Source: Trichobilharzia regenti
Taxonomy: Eukaryota; Platyhelminthes; Trematoda; Strigeidida; Schistosomatidae
DNA length: 64,000 bases
NCBI GenBank assembly: GCA_944472135.2
Contig: OX235264.1
Span: 93,258,319-93,322,318, forward strand
Reading direction: 5' to 3'
A program made the position numbers and the translations under genes. Below the pieces are notes generated by a model. It was given only the letters and a program-made list of their open reading frames with translations. It was not told where the DNA came from and did no database searches. Each line of letters opens with the position of its first letter. The stretch's first letter is position 1. Positions 30,618 to 42,560 of this stretch are shown here, one piece after another.

Positions 30618-30633
30618 CTAGGGGGGAGTGAGC
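30618..30633 (+). other. Polypurine tract, unit 2
   Basis: CTAGGGGGGAGTGAGC immediately before LTR 3. Confidence 0.85.
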
Positions 30634-30953
30634 TGTAGCGGTAAATAATTCCCCAAAATTATTGACCACAGCAATCACTCATTGGATGCTGACCACCACT
30701 GTTTAAGTCGACTTGTTTAGCTGAAGGCTTCCGGTCAAGCATCCCCGCCATTTGGTACCCCGTCGTGTAACGTGCACGATCACTAGCTAGCTAAGCGTTC
30801 GTCTATCGGCTGGTTTTGGTTCCTAAATACATTTCTTCGTTTGGACGACCAATTATTGGCTTTTGCTTTGTCTTTGGTACGCGAGAATAAATTAATTAGA
30901 AGTTGTTGAACGAGATATCACGTCAAACCTTTAATATCCGTCAACCTCTAAAC
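30634..30953 (+). repeat. LTR 3 (type a)
   Basis: 320 bp, with the 'atccGtcaacc' base of LTR 1. Shared between units 2 and 3. Confidence 0.95.
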
Positions 30954-30971
30954 TGGTGAGCCCAACCGCGA
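30954..30971 (+). other. Primer binding site, unit 3
   Basis: TGGTGAGCCCAACCGCG following LTR 3. Confidence 0.75.
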
Positions 30972-31065
30972 ACTTCATCCACGATAAATCCGCAGATAAT
31001 CCCGGTGAGTTCGTTCCATTTTGTATTTGTTCTTGTACCATATATTATTCGATATAATTTTCGTC

Positions 31066-31893
31066 ATGAGTGATCTTAGTCCCAAGGTCATCCGTATCCG
31101 CTCAACTCCTAAAACCATTCAGCTCGTACCATACTGGCCAGATAATGCTGAAACGTGGTTTCTGCTAGCTGAAGCAGATTTTTGTGAGCATGGGATAACT
31201 GATCAACGTTCACAGTTACTTGCAGTTATTCACGCCCTACCGCGGGAATTCAGCAAGTACGTAACATCACAGATGTTGAGTCCCGAGGTAAGTAACTCGT
31301 ACGAGTTGCTGAAAGCATCCCTCCTCAGGAGAAACGCTCTCACGGACAGACAACGTCTAGATGAATTATTTCGCAACATCGAGTTAGGAGATCAGTCAGC
31401 CGTGAGCATGCTGACAAGAATGAAACAAGTCGTCGGCCAATGTCAGTTCGACGAAGGACTGTTTAGAGAACTCTTCTTAACCAAGTTGCCACAATCTGTA
31501 CAGACCGTACTTGTGACACTTGAGGGTACTGTAATAGAGAACTTAGCTATTACTGCAGATAAGATCCTAGAAATAACTAAACGGTCTGTCCCCGAAATAT
31601 GCTCAATGACTAAGCAGACTTCGAGTGAGGATCCTGCAATGACAGAGTTATGCAACTCCCTTCAGCAGATGTTTAGGTCAAACACGCATTCTAAATCCTC
31701 CAACCGTCGTCCTAAATCTCCTCAACGCAGGAACTCGCGTGGTCGATCTAAGTCCAAACCACGTTCACTGAAAAACCCTGACTGGTGCTGGTACCACAAC
31801 ACCTATGGCCAAGAAGCGAAGTGTTGCCGTAAGCCTTGTAACTTCGGAAATGTCTCAAAGTCTGCGGGAAACTATCCCGCCGGCACGCGTTAG
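31066..31893 (+). CDS. gag: Gag, unit 3
   Basis: 275 residues, identical in protein sequence to unit 1 gag, with an intact CHCC finger. Overlaps the unit 3 pol frame; the slippery heptamer G GGA AAC is at 31866-31872. Confidence 0.93.
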   Translation: MSDLSPKVIRIRSTPKTIQLVPYWPDNAETWFLLAEADFCEHGITDQRSQLLAVIHALPREFSKYVTSQMLSPEVSNSYELLKASLLRRNALTDRQRLDELFRNIELGDQSAVSMLTRMKQVVGQCQFDEGLFRELFLTKLPQSVQTVLVTLEGTVIENLAITADKILEITKRSVPEICSMTKQTSSEDPAMTELCNSLQQMFRSNTHSKSSNRRPKSPQRRNSRGRSKSKPRSLKNPDWCWYHNTYGQEAKCCRKPCNFGNVSKSAGNYPAGTR

Positions 31894-33128
31894 CGGCAAC
31901 CGTCGCCGGTGGCACTAGCCGCCTACTTTACATCCATGATGTGATAAGCCAGACTCGATACTTAGTCGACACAGGCGCCGAAGTCAGCGTCCTTCCTGCT
32001 ACAGCAGCAGATCGACAGAAGGAACCTACCTTCAACTTACAGGCTGCAAATGGAAAACCAATCGCAACCTTTGGTAGGAAATACGTCTATCTGAACGTAG
32101 GTTTACGCAAACCTATTCGGTGGATTTTCCTTCTCGCTGACGTTACAATGCCCATCATTGGCACGGACCTACTTAATCATCATGATTTACTCGTAGACGT
32201 CCGCCGAAAACGACTGATTGACAATACTACTAGTCTGTCTATCAAAGGCATCACCTACATAGGCCCTAGTTTGTCACCCGTTAAGATAAAGGCAATTCTT
32301 GATCCAACTTTTCAACCTATCGTTGACAAGTATCCGGAACTTAACTGCCCGTCGAACGACCTACCGTGCATAACCAGCAATGTTATGCACCACATCATTA
32401 CCACAGGACAACCTGTGACATCTAAAGCACGACGATTAGCTCCTGACAAACTGAGAATCGCCAGGAATGAATTTGACCATATGCTTAGCCTTGGCATCAT
32501 TCGACCTTCGAATAGCCCATGGGCATCCCCACTTCATATGGTTCCGAAAAAGGATAGCAACGATTGGCGACCCACCGGTGATTACCGGCGAGTGAATGCC
32601 AAAACAACCCCTGATTGCTACCCGTTGCCTCATATACACGACTTGACGGCAACCTTATCCGGCGCGACTATATTCTCCAAAATCGACTTGGTTAAAGCGT
32701 ATAACCAAATCCCGATGGCAACAGAAGATATCCCGAAAACGGCTATCATTACGCCTTTCGGACTTTTTGAATTTCTACGTATGCCATTCGGTCTTCGGAA
32801 TGCAGCCCAAACATTCCAACGCTTCATTGACGAAGTATTTCGCGGTCTCGACTTTGTATACGCATACTTAGACGACTGCCTCATTGCCAGTCCAGACAAG
32901 GAAACTCACCTTAGGCACTTGGACTTGGCATTTGACAGGTTACGCCAACATGGTGTTACCATCAATATTCAAAAGTGTCAAATCGGTGTTGACTCACTCG
33001 ACTTCCTGGGTCACACTATTGACTGCAAGGGCATTCGCCCACTGGCTACTAAGGTTGAGCCTCCTAAGAAAAACCGTTCTGGACGCACCGTAAGGTTCCC
33101 AGAACATTTGCACACTTATTTGACTTAA
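31842..33128 (+). CDS. pol: Truncated Pol, unit 3
   Basis: Same architecture as unit 1 and nearly identical. A T to S change (HMLSLGII) and a synonymous change (ttctcCaaaatc at about 32680) separate it from unit 1; both are private to unit 3. Protease, YLDD and the deletion joint are as in unit 1. No RNase H or integrase. Confidence 0.92.
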   Translation, partial: LRKCLKVCGKLSRRHALAATVAGGTSRLLYIHDVISQTRYLVDTGAEVSVLPATAADRQKEPTFNLQAANGKPIATFGRKYVYLNVGLRKPIRWIFLLADVTMPIIGTDLLNHHDLLVDVRRKRLIDNTTSLSIKGITYIGPSLSPVKIKAILDPTFQPIVDKYPELNCPSNDLPCITSNVMHHIITTGQPVTSKARRLAPDKLRIARNEFDHMLSLGIIRPSNSPWASPLHMVPKKDSNDWRPTGDYRRVNAKTTPDCYPLPHIHDLTATLSGATIFSKIDLVKAYNQIPMATEDIPKTAIITPFGLFEFLRMPFGLRNAAQTFQRFIDEVFRGLDFVYAYLDDCLIASPDKETHLRHLDLAFDRLRQHGVTINIQKCQIGVDSLDFLGHTIDCKGIRPLATKVEPPKKNRSGRTVRFPEHLHTYLT

Positions 33129-33613
33129 CGAAGTCGTGTGATTCACGCAACTCACTCGTTCGTGGTACTAACTATTTTTTTTGACGTATAAATTTTTTTT
33201 ATATACAGTACCACCGAACACAAAAATTTTTTTTTCAACAGTTCATGTAACATACACAAAAAAATTAATTAGATGTATTTTTTTTCGATGTTCTGAACTT
33301 AGCATTATTTTACTGTATAGTAAATGCACATAATTTTTTTTAACCAAAAAGGTCATTTCGTACATTTTCCTCGACATGGTTCTTAGCGTTCTTGTTTTCT
33401 TTTCCAGGTGCGACGGGCACTGGACGGGAAACAAACGAAGCACGGAATCCAACGAACAACACCAGGAAGCTATGTACAAACACCCCATTAGCATAGGCAG
33501 ACAAACCAGTAGGCATAAGACCAAGCCGCTCGGAAGATTTTTTTCACCCGAAAGGGAACCATCGAGTTTTTTTTACTTCCGGCTGGTTCTGTCTTAGGGT
33601 CCTCACGACCCCA

Positions 33614-33629
33614 CTAGGGGGGAGTGAGC
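33614..33629 (+). other. Polypurine tract, unit 3
   Basis: CTAGGGGGGAGTGAGC immediately before LTR 4. Confidence 0.85.
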
Positions 33630-33949
33630 TGTAGCGGTAAATAATTCCCCAAAATTATTGACCACAGCAATCACTCATTGGATGCTGACCACCACTGTTT
33701 AAGTCGACTTGTTTAGCTGAAGGCTTCCGGTCAAGCATCCCCGCCATTTGGTACCCCGTCGTGTAACGTGCACGATCACTAGCTAGCTAAGCGTTCGTCT
33801 ATCGGCTGGTTTTGGTTCCTAAATACATTTCTTCGTTTGGACGACCAATTATTGGCTTTTGCTTTGTCTTTGGTACGCGAGAATAAATTAATTAGAAGTT
33901 GTTGAACGAGATATCACGTCAAACCTTTAATATCCATCAACCTCTAAAC
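33630..33949 (+). repeat. LTR 4 (type b), end of array
   Basis: 320 bp, carries the 'atccAtcaacc' base of LTR 2. It is followed directly by unrelated PLE-type sequence (tctactatttg), not by a PBS. Confidence 0.95.
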
Positions 33950-34039
33950 TCTACTATTTGAAATGTGATCAGTTTCCCCGATGAAATTTAGATTATTGAT
34001 ATAAGTATAAAACTTGAGCAATGTGGTAGATCATAACTT

Positions 34040-35005
34040 CATTATGGATAAGATTTTATTTTGATAAATCACACAGTGTTATACAGTGATAATAATTGAT
34101 GACTAATTGTGGAACTAGTAATGATAACATAAATAAGAGAGAAGATAAGTCATCTACTGTTATACCATATAAAGAGGGGACATGTGAGTCCCTCCCCACG
34201 TTGGATTCTTAATAGAGCAGGAATTAGGGTGGCATTCAAAACTACAAACTCACTCGGGGACAAGCTCTGTAGGCTTAAAGACCCAGTGGACCCAATTAAA
34301 CAAAATATAATTTACAAAATACTCTGCAATGACTGTGAGATCAACTAAATAGGTCAAACTAGTAAGTCGGGGGTAGTCAGATTATCAGAACATAAGAATT
34401 TAGCTAAGAGAAGGGTGGTTGACCCTGAAAAGATAAGTAATTTTAAAAAAGCTCAGCAATTACACTTCACGCATTAACAAACAACCACACAATAGCATGG
34501 TGGGGGAGGTTTAAAATTCTAAAAAGTAATCTAGGTAGGTGGAGAGAGAGGTTGATCACGGAATCCTTGTTCATCGAGTCTACACCCAACACAACACATG
34601 CAACAGAAATGACTCAATGCAAATACCAGAAATATGGAAGATATTATTACCACAGGTCAAATCAGAAGAGGATAATAAATAATCTCAAAATTCTATTTCA
34701 ATTCAAACACATCAAAACATGCTAATAAGTAACTTATTACGATTATAAAAACATTCCTCTTATTTCCCATCTAACTGCAACTCATATTATTATTTCTGAA
34801 TGTACATTATCTCATAGTGAATTTTATTCCAATATCTAATCAGTTCCACATACGTATATAAATGAAGGAAAATAGTTGCGTCAGTAACTTGATATGATTA
34901 TGAGCGGAAATAGTTTGTGATCGAAACGTCATCAGTTAATATTACTGTATAACACTGTGTGATTTATCAACATGAAATCTTATCTATAATGAAATTCGGA
35001 TAACT
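34040..35005 (+). mobile_element. Penelope-like element remnant with inverted terminal sequences
   Basis: 34190-34620 in shifting frames reads VAFKTTNSLGDKL, KQNIIYKILCNDCEIN.IGQTSK (GIY-YIG opening; Y-I-G box damaged), RLSEHKNLAKRRV, 'HFTH' and ESLFIESTPNTTH. This is the PLE endonuclease and end. Flanking it, 34040-34110 (ataagattttattttgataaatcacacagtg...) is the reverse complement of 34930-35005. So it is bounded by inverted terminal sequences, as PLE copies often are. Confidence 0.75.
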
Positions 35006-35380
35006 TTACTGAACAAAACAAAAGCGATTAACGCACTCCTAAACCTTATTAAACTGGTACTAAGACCGGTAAAGGCGAAAGGGTGGGTTTAATGCTTGCA
35101 AGACAACCTCGTAGAAAAAATAAACACCACTCTGACTGAAACGTCAAAGCTCTAGCTTGAAGAAGCCGTATGTTCCTATTGGAATGTAAAAAGGAATAAA
35201 ATAAATGCAAATGAGGTAAACAATGTGATTATTAGTATTATTATAAGGGAACACTGTTATAAATTATAATGAATTAAATCAGTGAAGGTGACAAGTGAAG
35301 TGATTCTGAGAGTTTTTCAATATCAAAATACATGATAACAATTGAAACAATGAAATCCATAGACAGAGAGATATGAGGTA
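35005..35380. other. PLE-end-like non-coding sequence
   Basis: No coding. Contains 'actgaaacgtcaaagctctagcttgaagaagcc' at 35137-35170, typical of text after PLE ends here. Nothing else recognised. Confidence 0.35.
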
Positions 35381-36385
35381 GCTATGGGGTTTCCACTTGG
35401 TCGGTTTCTAGTAGACTTCTTCTTCTGCTTGGCTACTATGGACAGGAGTACTCTCACACCTGCTATACAGGGACTTACCTTCTACAAAAGATACGTGGAT
35501 GACGTGTTCATTATATGAGACGAGAGCTGAGAATTAAATGACATCCTGAAAGTATTCAATGACAGTCATTCTGATATTTAGTTCACCTTAGAAAAGGAAA
35601 ATCGAAGGGAAAATGTCTTTCCTAAATACGCCACTCGCAAAGGCACCTGACGGGTGTCTTTGAAAAAATTAATCTGCAGAAAGGAAATCAACGTGGACAG
35701 GACAACTGCAGTTTTGCCCCCATAGACAGAAAAAGAAATATACTCCGTTCCCTCTCAACACGGGTACGAGAGTCTGTGGTGAAGATAGTGTTGATGATGA
35801 ACTCAAACAAGTGAAAGAAACCTTCATAGACGCCAATAGCAAAATTCGTGGAAGAAATACAGAGATTGACCAGGTAGCTAAAAAATTTAGGGGTGACACC
35901 ACAAATGAGGTACTTAGAAATTGACAGATGAGATCATTGAGAAAAAAGTCGTTGCTACTGCTTTACGAATAACCTAGTCTAGCGATCCACTGGAGCACCT
36001 AAATGTCGAGGAAATGTTACCTCGATTGTCTCATTCCATGTGTATTTATATGTTCACTTGCTCTTGTGGAGCTAGGTGCATAGGACGTACGTCAAGAAAC
36101 ATATCCCCCCCCGCCAAGTTCTAGAGGCCCTCCCATTTTGGCTGAGCAGGGGAGAACGTAGAGGTATTATGTCATCCAAATTACAACATATTGCAGACAC
36201 TGACCACAACATACCATCTGACACATGGTTTAATATTGCCTATAAATTCACACAAAGTTTATCGAACGGGATACGAGTGCCTTTGCTTTGTATACCAGAG
36301 GCTTTAGCAACACAACATAAGGCCAGAACTTTGTGTACAAAGCACTTTGTACGATGTCTTTCGTTACCTCGATCTTGATTTTACT
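35380..36385 (+). mobile_element. Penelope-like element, RT end to GIY-YIG
   Basis: Plus frames: FYKRYVDDVFII (intact YVDD box, about 35480-35520) followed by a stop; FNDSHSDI.FTLEKEN; STWTGQLQFCP; a 'ETFIDANSKIRG' stretch; SMCIYMFTCSCGARCIGRT (GIY-YIG N-terminal; YIG altered to CIG) at about 36035-36090; then LPFWLSRGERRGIMSSKLQHI (matches 'P.WL.kGerr...Ss...H') to CTKHFVRCLSLPRS, the usual PLE C-terminus. Frameshifts and stops are numerous. Confidence 0.85.
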
Positions 36386-36389
36386 ATGT

Positions 36390-36920
36390 AATTCACATAA
36401 CAACTTTGTTATCCTTCTTTGTTCCATGTTCCAGTTCTGTTTCATTTCATTTCACTTTAAGTCATGTTATCATATTCTGACATTTTATCTAGTCTACGAC
36501 GTTGACAACATTTCACTCATCCTATGTCTCCACCATCGTATTATATTCACATATTCACATTTCTGAATGTACTTTAATTTATTTTATTTTCCGATCATCT
36601 ATTTCACATTTGTCATTTATTGAACTTTAGCTTGACCTCTATTTACGTATTTCATTGTTCACTCATGTTTCTAATCGATGGTGACTCATAATCCTATACA
36701 CCAATATTACCATAGCACTTTAGTATTTCCACTCACTGTCAAACTTTAACATACGCAGGCACACACACACACATTTTGAGAGATGATTTCTTCATTTCGT
36801 AGTTCATCTACAATCGATTTACAACTAACTATCCTGCTTCACAATAATAATGGAATAAAATGCATGACAATTACTCTGTTATGTAAAACCAAAAGTACAT
36901 ACATACTAATGTTTAATCAT
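36390..36920. other. PLE 3' flank, no gene
   Basis: AT-rich non-coding sequence after the PLE end. A short (CA)n run lies at 36757-36774. No other feature. Confidence 0.5.
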
Positions 36921-36929
36921 ATTTAAATA

Positions 36930-37440
36930 GGCCAAGTAGTCGGTTCATCGTAGGCGAAGGTTGAAGTCTATTGCCCTTCTTTGTACACATAGTTTAGGAT
37001 GTGTGTGATTAATCCCCAGAGTGCTTCCATCACCTTCAATAACCAACCTTGAATTAAAGTTATGTGATGAAATAATTGTGAAACAGTCATTGATATATTT
37101 GATTTTGTGACCTGACATTAATAAGCCCTTTGCAGTGGATTATGGTGATGGATTTATTTCTATTCAGATCAACTGCACTGAGATGTTCTATATGTTTTAG
37201 TAACCATTTTGGAACATGTTCTTTTCTATCACGACATTGCTCACCCTTGAATGGTAGGTTAATGAAGACAGATAGATTTCTTTTTACAGAAGCTGTCTTT
37301 TCGAGATGTGGTCTATCCTTACTGTAACAACTGATAAATTTTTCTGGATAACCATTAGCTAATAAAACTAATTGTATATGTCGAAGCTCATTCATCAATG
37401 TGTCACTAGTGCATATTTTTCGGGCGCTTGAGAACAAAAC
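36930..37440 (-). mobile_element. Penelope-like element fragment (minus)
   Basis: Minus frame 37437-37087 reads ARKICTSDTLMNELRHIQLV, LANGYPEKFISCYSKDRPHL, VFINLPFKGEQCRDRKEHV, PKWLLKHIEHLSAVDLN: the post-RT PLE blocks ('..nGYP..fi' and 'lPFKGd'). Text near 37010-36930 corresponds to a PLE C-terminus (LCVYKEGQ-like). Confidence 0.8.
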
Positions 37441-37559
37441 AATTCACTAGGGAACGTTTATACAGGATAGGAATAAAACTGATGAAATGAAGATATTGTC
37501 CACTCCATATCTGTTTACGAAAAATAGACCGTTTAATCGTTCCATCGTCTCTCCTAGTC

Positions 37560-37765
37560 ATTGAAAATCCAAGAACCCTAATCAATTCCTACAGTAAGAA
37601 TAGACCACATCTAGAAAAGACAGCTTCTGCACCAAAGAAAGTCATCTGTCTTCATTGACCTACCATTCAAGGGTGAGAAATGTCGTGAACGAAAAGAACA
37701 TGTTCCAAAATGGTCACTAAGACATAGAGAAAATCTCAGTGCAGCAAGATGCTTGTAATGATCTC
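37560..37765 (+). mobile_element. Penelope-like element fragment (plus), inverted partner of the preceding
   Basis: Plus frames read NSYSKNRPHLEKTAS, VICLH.PTIQG and RKEHVPKWSL, the same blocks as 37320-37170 on the other strand. So two pieces of one PLE subfamily lie head to head with about 120 bp between. Confidence 0.75.
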
Positions 37766-37964
37766 GCGAAATTTGTCTTCTGAATGCCTAATTCAAATAT
37801 ATCAAGGGAACTAACTGTTGAAAATTAAAATAACAGAGGTAAATATATTTTAGGAATGAACATGTTTTCTTTAAAACCTTTGATTTATCATGTGAATCAT
37901 GAAGTGACACCAAAATAAAATGAACAAAATTACATGAACTATGATAAAAATTAGATCACAGACT

Positions 37965-39490
37965 AAAAAAGATCAGTTTTCGATGTACAATTCAAAAGGG
38001 AAAAGCATTTTAACTTCACAGCATTGCAAAGCCATGAAAGCGCTTCGGAAAATTCCTAATGTAACAAATACGAAACGTGATACACATACTGGTGTCGTTG
38101 TTGTGAAGAAAAATGTGATTACAAATCGAAAATGGTATCTATTCCTGTTGATAAAAGCCGATTCAGTTGTGATCCGTCTTCAGACGATATTCACTTGTTG
38201 CAAGTCAAAGTGACAGCCAATCTAGTTGCGCTTTTTGGCCTATATGCTTTGAGATAAGATGCATTTTACCCTTTAAAACCATCAGACATTAAAATCCCAT
38301 ATATGAATGCATCAACCCGGTAATCCTATGATTCCTATATTGCCAAAGTGTAGGTCACCAGCGCATAAACCTATTCAATGGTTTATGGAATTATTGGACC
38401 CTTTTAAAAGACAAGTGTGTAGGATACATTCGAAATAAAATTATGTATTCTTTGGATGTGAACTTTTTATTCGCTAATTGACACTTACTCAAAACAACTG
38501 ATATATTACGTGATTACGTTTCACCACACATCATTTCCTGATTCCGTTTCCGAAATTTTATTTAAAGGGTTTATTATTTCTAAGTACTAATGTTAGGTTT
38601 ACATTTGAAACCGATTGTTTCTATCAGGTTGAGGGTGTTGCTAAAGAAAATCCGTTGACGCTACTTTTAGCATATATCCATATGTGATACATTGGAAGTT
38701 TATCTGAAGATTTAAGTGAAAATGTACAATTTTCTAGAAGATATGTCGATGACATTGTAATCATAATTGATAAGCCTTGTTCTGCCACTTCGATTTTAAA
38801 TCGAATGAATGAAGTTCAGAATGGCATATCTCTCACATCTGTAGAAGAGGAAGATAATTGTTTATCTTCCCTGGATATATCACGTAGTCGACGGACAGTC
38901 TCATGGATCAATAAAATGATCTATTTACGGAAAACCTACCTGGATAGGACAATATCTTAATTATCACAGTTTCTGCCTGGCCTGTTCGGTACAAAAGAGC
39001 TTTAGTAAGGTGCCTCTTCAGTAGAATCCAACGAATATGCACTGAAGACACATATGATGCAGAAGAAAGAAAGTTGACACAAACTTTGGTTGATAATAAT
39101 TATTCAGAGAAGTTCATTAGGAGATCTGAAGTGTCCAGTGGAACACTAGGACCCACTCTCCAACTCGCCGCTAAGAAAGACGTGTATATCGAGCTGTGGT
39201 TAAAACGACTTTTAATGCAGCTAAGATTTGAAAATTTGAGAAAGTGAAGCCAATACATCCATGTAAGTCCTTTGAACTTACAAGAGATCATGTGACATCC
39301 CACTATATATACAAATTTGAATGTACGTGTGCACATACATACATAGGAATGATTCATTAACCTTTGCAAATTAGGGCTTCAGAAGCGAATGATATCTCCT
39401 GAACCCATCATTGGTAAGAAAAGACGGACCAGATCTTCTGTTGCAAAATGTATTGTACAGAGAAGACAATGTTGATATTCACACCTTTAT
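37965..39490 (+). mobile_element. Penelope-like element, near full coding remnant
   Basis: Plus strand in many frames: HFNFTALQSHESA and MKALRKIPNVTNT...GVVVVKKN (RT motif 1 region); PFKPSDIKIPYMNAS; VNFLFAN (SLFTN block); FSRRYVDDIVIIIDK (intact YVDD) at about 38740; LTSVEEEDN; RTISxLSQF; a 'DNNYSEKFIRRS' block near 39090; KFECTCAHTYIGM (GIY-YIG opening) at 39313-39352; end near 39490. The order is full RT to endonuclease, but with more than ten frame breaks. Confidence 0.8.
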
Positions 39491-39494
39491 TAAA

Positions 39495-39985
39495 CCTATC
39501 TATAAAACGTGTTTGGGGTTTATTCTAAAGTATGTGGAAACTCAAGAAATAAGGAAGTTTAAACCACCTTCACGTGGTTAAAGCAACAATCCGTCATCAC
39601 ACTAAACCGCCTTCCAAGGAAAATTTTGTTTTAATACATACCAGGGCAGATATACTATTACCCTCAACTTCCTTGGTTTAGTTATATCTTTTGTTATTTT
39701 GACCTTCAGTACAACCTTCTAACTTAACCCACATCTATTCCTTCATCCCTTGAAGCTATATGATTTCGAAATTATTACATTCCTGTGATAATAACGTGGT
39801 GTGTGTGCGTGTAATCAGATTGTTCGAAGTGCATTGCACTGCGAACACGTTACACGACTCAGATAAATCATGTCTTCTTAATGCTTTGTCCACGAAACCG
39901 ACGGGTACCAATACTCCACGTCTTTACGATCTACCCTAAGTGCACAAACTGCGTCTTCGTCTTGACTCTGTTTTAGAAATGAATT
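39495..39985. other. PLE terminal repeat-like sequence
   Basis: Contains 'aaggaagtttaaaccacctt' (39550-39575, as at 17440) and 'ggcagatatactattaccctcaa ... attttgaccttcagta' (39645-39710, as at 19360-19430). This is the shared non-coding end of one PLE subfamily. Confidence 0.55.
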
Positions 39986-40960
39986 AGATATCTCCATTTC
40001 ACGGAACAGCAAAGTGGTGAGTGAAGATTCTGAGACATTTGCACATAGAAATCGTGCAACATAGAATTAGTCATTTCTTCGACATTATTTCTAAAATATC
40101 TGAGACTAATGTTAGGGATAAAAGAATGTTATCCATGGATGTATCATCCCTATTCACGAATGTACCAACTATGGAAGCTGTAGATTACATTTGTCAAGAA
40201 ATCACTGAAAGGCAGTGGGACTTGTGAATTCCCTTGAGTAGCCTCAAAGAATTACTCCTTAACTGCACAATGAATGTGCAGTTTGTCTTCAAAAATTCAT
40301 GCTACCGACAAGTAGACGGAACAGCTATGGATTCGCCATTAGGCGCAATATTAGCTGACTTCTTTCTGCAAAACCTGAAAACGGGAAACTGAAAGACATC
40401 ATCAATGAGTTTGATATGCATCACCGTTATGTCGATGATATGTTCATCTGAGCTGATGGGAATGTAAATAAAGACGAATTATTGATTAGCTTCAACAACG
40501 TCCACCCTTCGCTTACTTTTACTTGTGAATAGGAACAGGATAGTAAACTGCATATTCTGGATATCTTGCTAAGCATGTGAGAAAATGGGTCACTTGGGAT
40601 ATAAGGCTAATTTCACATCTTCCATGTGTATCTACCAATTCAGCTGCTCCTGTGGAGCCAGTTACGTAGGCCGTACAATTAGGCGTGTTTTTCGTCGAAT
40701 TTCCGAACATCACCCTGTGTGGTTATGTTAAGGACAAGCAAAATCTATTCGCAGCGCTATTCTATCTAGTCTTGTGGATACAGAACACAAGATTGATGTG
40801 AACCAGGTTTTCAGAGTTATTAACCGCATACCAAGAAATCTCAGTTTCGCCTTAAGAGTTCAACTACTGAATATTGCTGAGGCTGTTGGGATCCAGATTA
40901 AGAAGCTTAATTTGTGCATCCAAAAGAAGTTAGTTCATACATCATCCTTACTGTGACCAT
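39900..40960 (+). mobile_element. Penelope-like element, RT plus GIY-YIG
   Basis: Plus strand: 'TNTPRLYDLP.VHKLRL' at 39910-39960; SHFFDIISKISETNVRDKRML; SSLFTNVPTMEAVDYICQEI; YRQVDGTAMDSPLGAILADFF (MGSPLG altered to MDSPLG); HHRYVDDMFI (intact YVDD, about 40425-40450); FNNVHPSLTFTCE; SSMCIYQFSCSCGASYVGRT (intact Y-V-G GIY-YIG opening, about 40620-40675); RRISEHHPVWL; then 40774-40956 VFRVINRIPRNLSFALRVQLLNIAEAVGIQ to KLVHTSSLL. Several frameshifts and stops are present. Sister of the copy at 21783-23570. Confidence 0.85.
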
Positions 40961-41252
40961 TCAGGTTTGAATAATCCTGACTTTTTGTGTAATTTTCATA
41001 ATTTTAGTTGATATTCTATTCGCTACGATATCTTTATTATTATTATTCTTATAATCTAAGCACTCTAAATGAGCTATGCTTGCATTGATCATACTTGACA
41101 AATCGATATTATTTAAAAAACACTAATATTGTTATTGACTACTAATCTAGAATATCCTATGTATATAAACAGATAAATAAGTGTAGAGCCAGAAGAGGAA
41201 TTTGTCGAAAAGGATATTTTTTGCTCAACTATTATGCTTTATAGATGTCTGA

Positions 41253-41830
41253 ATGAATATTCTCGCTATACCTAGCCAACATATAACTAGTGAACATCTG
41301 CCATCGTGGTTTGGAAAAGGACAGACAAAAACAAACCATAGCTCAATTTTGTCACATTTAATTGATAGTGGTCATGTAGTCGAGAAAACAAGAACTTTCA
41401 AAGTAATTCATTGTATCCCACCTGATCTTTCCAAAAGACTTTGTGTTCGTCTATTGCACACAGCTGAGACAGGTAATCTCATCAAATCTTCATTAAAATC
41501 GTGTTTTATTTATTTCCTTTACAGTCTAGTATTGCGTAATCGGTACATTCGTTTTTACGTGAACATTTGTTTGTTTAATCATGCTGTTTTTCGTTATTCG
41601 TGTTATCGTAGACTGCCTCGCTTTTTCATCCTTATCATTGATGAAACCATTATTATTATGACTAACTGTACAATTTGTATTCGACATCTTATCATCCAAT
41701 AGACAAAACACCATGATTGGTTGATATTTGAATATTTATTTGCAAAGTTATGTATATTAGAGTTACGCCTGATAAGATTTAATTGAAGTCACAATATTCT
41801 TCGCTTAAATGTGTTGTTTTAAATTTTATT
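41253..41830 (+). mobile_element. Penelope-like element, GIY-YIG C-terminus and terminal sequence
   Basis: Plus frame: LPSWFGKGQTKTNHSSILSH, LIDSGHVVEKTRTFKVIHC, IPPDLSKRLCVRLLHTAET, a coherent end of the GIY-YIG part. It is followed by non-coding text equal to 16040-16320 (gactaactgtacaatttgta ... aaacaccatgattggttg). A long frame persists (41253-41702), but its second half is terminal repeat sequence. Confidence 0.8.
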
Positions 41831-42160
41831 ATGGGAATATTTAATATATTAAATTCATAATGGAAACTAAATGTTTTCGAATGATACAATCTTGTGAACT
41901 TCTGGGGTGTACAGTTAAAATACAGAATCAAATCACTGAAATGTCGACGATAGCACAGCGACCAATCAACTTGTGTATGTCTTTATAGCATGTCTCAATA
42001 TTTGGTATGAAAATTCTGATGAAAATAGACCAATTAAAATTTTGAATGAAACATTATCTTAACCAATCATATTTCTAGTACAGAAAGACAGTAAGGTCAA
42101 ATACGTCTAGTTGGCGAAATCTTTGTTATTATTTATATTTGGGTGTTTAGAATAATGGTG
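41830..42160. other. No feature recognised
   Basis: AT-rich intergenic sequence without coding similarity. Confidence 0.4.
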
Positions 42161-42560
42161 GGTTGTGGTAGATTGTTCACTGTGTTTCACACGATCTGAT
42201 TATGATATGGTTGTATTCTCTGAGCTAGATAGTTAATTTGCGAAGCTTTCATCGCCCTACTAGATGAGCTCTTCAGTGCAAAGTCAAAGTTCAAGTCAAA
42301 GAAACAATCAGTTCCAATATTAGTAGCCTGGATGGTGTGAAAACACACAAAAATAACCAATCACGTCCAAGGTCACCGGGAGAAATGATTGTTAAACTCG
42401 TGGATAAATCTACAAGCTCACTTCAAATTAAAGTATACGCTGAAAATGCCGTCTATTAGGTCGATGAAAGCTTCGCAAGTTAACTATCCAGGTCAGTGAA
42501 CAAAACCACATTAAAATCATCCACCTGAGCTACAAATCTTCTCCATCACAGAGCTATTCA
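42160..42560. repeat. Interspersed repeat with internal inverted arms
   Basis: Contains 'gcgaagctttcatcg' (42240-42254) and the inverted 'cgatgaaagcttcgc' (42460-42476). The right half (caaattaaagtatacgctg ... catccacctgagctacaaatcttctcc) recurs at 63125-63250. Non-coding, perhaps the terminal unit of a PLE. Confidence 0.65.

Larger units (their letters stand above)
24640..33949 (+). mobile_element. Tandem array of three deleted Gypsy (CsRn1/Boudicca-like) retrotransposons sharing four LTRs
   Basis: Structure LTR-internal-LTR-internal-LTR-internal-LTR, all on the plus strand. LTR starts are 24640, 27636, 30634 and 33630 (spacings 2996, 2998, 2996). Each internal region holds a PBS, gag, a gag/pol overlap, a shortened pol with protease and reverse transcriptase but no RNase H or integrase, a T-rich 3' UTR and a polypurine tract. 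All share the same deletion joint, so amplification followed the deletion. Units 1 and 3 agree at nearly all sites where unit 2 differs. No clear target-site duplication: cctct is before the first LTR and tctac after the last. Confidence 0.97.

Noticed and set aside
24640..33949. CRISPR array or satellite
   Set aside because: The 3 kb period is fully explained by LTR-retrotransposon structure.
34895..34945. Hammerhead candidate near 'gatcgaaacgtcatcag'
   Set aside because: A CUGANGA box is not found at a suitable distance on either strand; only a GAAAC-like box is present.
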